24,396 nt of DNA from a virus, in the IMG/VR virus record IMGVR_UViG_3300001848_000142, positions 1-24,396 of that record. One strand, given 5' to 3'. The position numbers were made by a program, and so were the translations under genes. This document shows positions 21,510 through 24,396 of the stretch, one piece after another (within the stretch, counting starts at the first letter, position 1; each line of letters starts with the position of its first letter). A model generated the notes under the pieces. The model was given only the letters and a program-made list of their open reading frames with translations. It was not told the DNA's origin and searched no databases.

Positions 21510-22203
21510 GATTTTGTTTACAATTATCGAAATGAAATCTTTTCATACCACTTCCACCGCCAATTAAAAAACAATAAGGACACATAGAAGTTGGAAGTTT
21601 CTTCCCTTTTTTAGATTCTGCGATTTTAATTCTGGATTCTTCTGAATGTTTTTTTCCGAAGAAAGGATTATTCTTTCCCTTTGTTTTAGCAGATATCTTA
21701 TTTCTAGAAGATTCAGAATGTAATACATAACCAGATTTGTTCTTATTCCAAGGTATAAAATTCTGTTTCTTCTCCGACATTATCTGTTTAGTTTCTTCTG
21801 TATGTTTCTTACCAAAGAAAGATCCTTTTTCCCCTTTTCTTGATTCAGACATCTTTCTTTTAGTCTCTTCTGAATGAATTTTATCTTTTTGAGATTCTGA
21901 TCGTTTCCTTCTCATTTCTTCTGTTATTACCAAACCAGAGAAACATTTTCCGCCATCTGTCAAATTCCTCAAAATACCAGTACCGTTATCTTTTCTCCCA
22001 TAATATGCAATTAATTTAGATTCTTCTAATAATGCTTCTTCTTCTGTTAAATTGTTTTTAATAATTATACGTCTTGAGTTTTCTTTTGGAACTGAGATAT
22101 GTTTGTGGTTTTCTGTTATTCTATTTCCTTTACCTTTTCCTATGTAGTAAGGAGTTCCGTCTTCTCTGAGGTATGCATAGACGTAATAAATAGATGTAGA
22201 CAT
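21487..22203 (-). CDS. GIY-YIG homing endonuclease with NUMOD repeats (copy 2)
   Basis: 238 aa paralogue of copy 1, with the same first 28 residues (core [20 protein letters not shown]). The Glu in LEESKLIAYYG and LRNLTDGG complete the nuclease domain. It carries more NUMOD3-type repeats (SEETKRKMSESRK, TEETKQIMSEKK, SESSRNKISAKTK, SEESRIKIAESKK). Unlike copy 1 it ends with a possible zinc finger, CPYC...H...C (LPTSMCPYCFLIGGG, then FHFDNC). Inserted between uvsY and uvsW on the opposite strand, with the shared upstream hairpin. The strong match near the 5' end suggests recent duplication or gene conversion. Confidence 0.92.
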   Translation of the reverse strand: MSTSIYYVYAYLREDGTPYYIGKGKGNRITENHKHISVPKENSRRIIIKNNLTEEEALLEESKLIAYYGRKDNGTGILRNLTDGGKCFSGLVITEEMRRKRSESQKDKIHSEETKRKMSESRKGEKGSFFGKKHTEETKQIMSEKKQNFIPWNKNKSGYVLHSESSRNKISAKTKGKNNPFFGKKHSEESRIKIAESKKGKKLPTSMCPYCFLIGGGSGMKRFHFDNCKQNPKIRSRT

Positions 22204-22232
22204 TTGCTAATCCTTTCTTAGTAAATTGTTCA

Positions 22233-22272
22233 GAGGGTGGTTGTACTAGATATACTTCCATCCTCGATTATT
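22233..22272 (-). promoter_or_regulatory. conserved hairpin upstream of homing endonuclease 2
   Basis: GAGGGTGG (22233-22240) and CCATCCTC (22258-22265) form the same hairpin as before copy 1, with the flank GATTATTATTTAT shared. The late-promoter position reads AATAAATA here, one base off consensus. Confidence 0.55.
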
Positions 22273-22295
22273 ATTTATTAAAATTTGAATTTCAA

Positions 22296-23768
22296 ATGGA
22301 CATCTTTCTAAGAAAAATCAATAGCGTTTGGTCTAGAATTGAGGCGAATGAAGGTATCGTCAGAGAAATTTCTTCTGCTTTTAGTTTCCCCGTACAAGGC
22401 AGAGAATTTATGCCAGCATATAGGAAAAAATATTGGGATGGAATTATTCGTTTAGTTCGTAATGGAAAAGTTTATTCCGGTCTTTCCAAATCAATAGAAG
22501 AATGGGCAAAGGAACACAATTATTCCTTCTCAACAGATCTAGATTTCTCACAACCAATAACCAAATTACCTTTTTCTAAATGGTATGCATCTGGCGAGAC
22601 CATAACCCCACGTGATTATCAAATAAAAGCAATCTATCATTCTGCTAAGGCTAAAAGAGCAATATTCCTTTCTCCTACTGCTTCTGGTAAATCCATCATC
22701 ATTTACACAATAGCTAGAAATCTACTGACAAAATGTGAGGGAAAAATCTTAATTCTAGTTCCAACAACTTCTCTTGTAGAACAGTTGTATTCCGATTTTA
22801 TAGATTATGCAGGAAAAGATTGGGATGCGGCATCCGAATGCACTAGAATATATTCAGGAATGCCTAGAGAAAACAAAAGAATTGTTATCTCTACCTGGCA
22901 ATCTCTTTATGATCTACCAGCTAAGGCATTTGATCCATTTGATGCTGTGATTGGTGATGAATGTCATCTGTATAAATCAAAAGAGATCTCTGGGTTGTTA
23001 GAGAAGATGGGATCGGCTGATTATCGTTATGGGTTCACGGGAACATTAGATGGGACCCAAACAAACAAGATGATCTTAGAAGGTCTGTTTGGACCTGTGG
23101 TGCAAGTAGCAACAACTTCTCAGTTAGTAAAAGAAAAGCATTTAGCAAATTTCAGAATCAATTGCATTATCTTGGAGCACGAAGAAAAAATCAGAAAAGA
23201 AGCTAAAGAATGGAATTACGAAGAAGAGTTGCAATTTCTTTTCTCTCACGAAAAGAGAAATAGATTCTTAGTCGATTTATCAAAAGCGACAAAAGGAAAC
23301 ACTTTGCTACTTTTCTCACGAGTAGAGACTCACGGCGAGGTCATCTATAATATGTTAAAAGAAGCCACAGATAGAGATGTTTATTTTATCTATGGCGGAA
23401 CACAAACACATATAAGAGAAGATGTAAGAAAGAAAGTAGAAGAAGCCCAAAATGCGATTATTGTTGCTTCCACTCAAGTATTTTCCACTGGTATAAATAT
23501 CAAGTCTCTTGCGAACATTATATTCGCTTATCCTTCTAAATCTAGAATAAGAACCTTACAATCAATTGGTCGAGTTCTTAGATTGTCTTCGAAAAAAGAT
23601 ATAGCAAATGTATATGACATTTCCGATAATTTAAGCTGGAAAGAAAAGAGGAATTACACTTTTAATCATTTCGTCGAAAGGTTAAAGATTTATTCTTCTG
23701 AAGATTTTAATTATGTTATAACCAAAACAAATCTGGAGGATTTATATGGAAATTCCCTCGAATTATGA
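22296..23768 (+). CDS. uvsW: UvsW-like superfamily 2 DNA helicase
   Basis: 490 aa, near the 503 of T4 UvsW. The N-terminal domain begins MDIFLRKINSVWSRI and contains KKYWDGIIRL, matching T4 NWDGRIRLL. Motif I is SPTASGKS near residue 128, motif II GDECH (D-E-C-H) near 223, motif III GFTGT, and motif VI QSIGRVLRLS near 428. It branch-migrates and unwinds R-loops and recombination intermediates, switching T4 from origin to recombination replication. No clear Shine-Dalgarno precedes the ATG; the upstream sequence belongs to the homing-endonuclease insertion, which may have replaced the original leader. Confidence 0.93.
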   Translation: MDIFLRKINSVWSRIEANEGIVREISSAFSFPVQGREFMPAYRKKYWDGIIRLVRNGKVYSGLSKSIEEWAKEHNYSFSTDLDFSQPITKLPFSKWYASGETITPRDYQIKAIYHSAKAKRAIFLSPTASGKSIIIYTIARNLLTKCEGKILILVPTTSLVEQLYSDFIDYAGKDWDAASECTRIYSGMPRENKRIVISTWQSLYDLPAKAFDPFDAVIGDECHLYKSKEISGLLEKMGSADYRYGFTGTLDGTQTNKMILEGLFGPVVQVATTSQLVKEKHLANFRINCIILEHEEKIRKEAKEWNYEEELQFLFSHEKRNRFLVDLSKATKGNTLLLFSRVETHGEVIYNMLKEATDRDVYFIYGGTQTHIREDVRKKVEEAQNAIIVASTQVFSTGINIKSLANIIFAYPSKSRIRTLQSIGRVLRLSSKKDIANVYDISDNLSWKEKRNYTFNHFVERLKIYSSEDFNYVITKTNLEDLYGNSLEL

Positions 23769-23940
23769 GAGACATATTCCTACAAACGTAGAGGAAGCAA
23801 TGGTGGAATTAGACAGAAGAATTATGATTACTGCTCAGACTAACTTTGGTAAAGTCGCAGCTAGAGTTATCTTCAGGGAATTGTTAGAGGATTATACAAA
23901 AGGATTGGAAAAGAGATCTGGATCTATTATAGTTATATAG
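23746..23940 (+). CDS. small unknown protein downstream of uvsW
   Basis: 64 aa, ATG preceded by a perfect GGAGG at 6 nt, overlapping the uvsW end by 23 nt. Mostly helical and charged (VEEAMVELDRRIMI, ARVIFRELLEDYTKG) with a hydrophobic end (SGSIIVI). No family recognised. Position between uvsW and gp33 suggests a small replication or transcription accessory. Confidence 0.65.
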   Translation: MEIPSNYERHIPTNVEEAMVELDRRIMITAQTNFGKVAARVIFRELLEDYTKGLEKRSGSIIVI

Positions 23941-24030
23941 TATATAATATTTCCTTGGTACATTTAATATTGTACTAGGTTTTTGAAAAAAAGTCAAATA
24001 AATAATTTCCCTTGCTTTTTAGATCCTTCC

Positions 24031-24040
24031 GAGGTATAAT
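24031..24040 (+). promoter_or_regulatory. GAGG plus TATAAT before gp33
   Basis: GAGG (24031-24034) directly followed by TATAAT (24035-24040) and the ATG at 24043. TTGCTT lies 17 bp upstream of TATAAT. Here the -10 is too near the ATG for a leaderless mRNA, so GAGG probably acts as the ribosome site. Confidence 0.4.
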
Positions 24041-24042
24041 AA

Positions 24043-24306
24043 ATGAGTAGAATAAAAAAGAAGGATTTATATAAGATGATTGGTGTGACGCCTGAGATAT
24101 TAATCGAAGAAATTGATGCAATTGTTCATCGGAATAGGATGAATCACATAGACGCAACTGTATTCTTCTGCCAAAAGAACGATCTAGACATTGAAGCTGT
24201 AGGTAAGATTATTCCTTCTTCTCTAAGATCTAAGATTGAAGAATCGGCTAGAAATTCTAGAATGTTGAAAAAAGAATACAACGATATCTCTACTCTTCCC
24301 ATTTAA
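24043..24306 (+). CDS. 33: late-transcription coactivator gp33-like
   Basis: 87 aa, shorter than T4 gp33 (112). The segment MNHIDATVFFCQKNDLDIEA then GKIIPSSLRSKIEESARNS parallels T4 gp33 MSYLEATTAFLEENSIPETQ then KFIPSGIIEKIQSEAI, the part that contacts the RNA polymerase flap. T4 gp33 links the gp45 sliding clamp to polymerase carrying gp55. The T4 C-terminal clamp-binding LDFLL-like tail is not obvious here (the end is DISTLPI). The exact TATAAATA sites elsewhere in the window support a working T4-type late system. Confidence 0.7.
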   Translation: MSRIKKKDLYKMIGVTPEILIEEIDAIVHRNRMNHIDATVFFCQKNDLDIEAVGKIIPSSLRSKIEESARNSRMLKKEYNDISTLPI

Positions 24307-24308
24307 TT

Positions 24309-24396
24309 ATGTTAAAGAAAAACAGATACCACAGAATTTATAAAACTAGGGACTCTAGATCCGGATCTGTCTCTTGGTCTGGGTCTGGGTCTAGGT
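24309..24396 (+). CDS. possible partial ORF at the right edge
   Basis: ATG at 24309 opens 29 codons to the window end, encoding a basic start (MLKKNRYHRIYKTRD) then a Ser/Gly run (SGSVSWSGSGS) from a GGTCTG/GGGTCT hexamer repeat at 24374-24392. No ribosome site. May be the start of a real gene or chance. Confidence 0.25.
   Translation, partial: MLKKNRYHRIYKTRDSRSGSVSWSGSGSR

Noticed and set aside
23941-24000. Weak hairpin GTACA/TGTAC followed by TTTTT as terminator before gp33
   Set aside because: Only five base pairs, AT-rich, with bases between stem and T run; not convincing.
1-24396. CRISPR array, insertion sequence, integrase or attachment sites
   Set aside because: No regularly spaced direct repeats, transposase or integrase motifs seen; the only mobile elements are the two homing endonucleases and the intein.

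Overview
This window is a piece of an AT-rich, T4-like (Straboviridae/Kyanoviridae-type) myovirus genome. It carries the T4 replication-recombination core: family B DNA polymerase (gp43), UvsX recombinase, DnaB-type helicase (gp41), UvsY, UvsW and the late-transcription coactivator gp33. The accessory set (PhoH, Hsp20, a CobS/MoxR-like ATPase, an MGME1-like exonuclease, dUTPase, a thioredoxin-like protein) is common in T4-like phages of aquatic bacteria such as cyanophages and pelagiphages. No photosynthesis genes are present, so the host cannot be fixed from this sequence.

Layout. Positions 1-16917 are read leftward. From the right they hold a small unknown gene, a metallopeptidase-VWA protein, a thioredoxin-like protein, two membrane proteins, dUTPase, GMP reductase, a small HExxH protein, a repeat-rich probable virion protein, Hsp20, an unknown 206-aa protein, a metallophosphoesterase, an endolysin, DNA polymerase, UvsX, an unknown 121-aa protein, gp41 with an intein, a membrane peptide, a TET/JBP-type dioxygenase and a glycosyltransferase that runs off the left edge. 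Positions 17370-24396 are read mostly rightward: MoxR/CobS-like ATPase, zinc ribbon, PhoH, exonuclease, uvsY, uvsW, a small unknown gene, gp33 and a possible partial ORF. Two free-standing GIY-YIG homing endonucleases (18936-19586 and 21487-22203) are inserted in the opposite orientation.

The centre (16918-17369) has no protein gene. It holds a 270-bp imperfect palindrome with identical outward promoters at its two ends. One promoter serves the leftward operon with the VWA metallopeptidase, the other serves the MoxR-like ATPase, so the two likely partner proteins should be co-expressed. The ATPase side also has a folded, tRNA-like leader.

Regulation visible in the sequence. Host-like promoters (TTGACA/TTTACT, 16-18 bp, TATAAT) precede uvsX, dUTPase, the exonuclease, the VWA gene, the dioxygenase and DNA polymerase. 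In four of these the -10 box sits 5-6 nt before the start codon, which suggests leaderless transcripts. T4-type late promoters (TATAAATA) precede hsp20, the zinc-ribbon gene and the first homing endonuclease, which fits the presence of gp33. Three strong hairpin terminators were seen.

Most noteworthy: the TET/JBP dioxygenase next to a glycosyltransferase (a likely DNA base hypermodification pathway), a 154-residue mini-intein that splits the helicase Walker A loop, the central palindrome, the folded leader, the leaderless-promoter pattern, and a phage GMP reductase that could shift purine pools toward the AT-rich genome.
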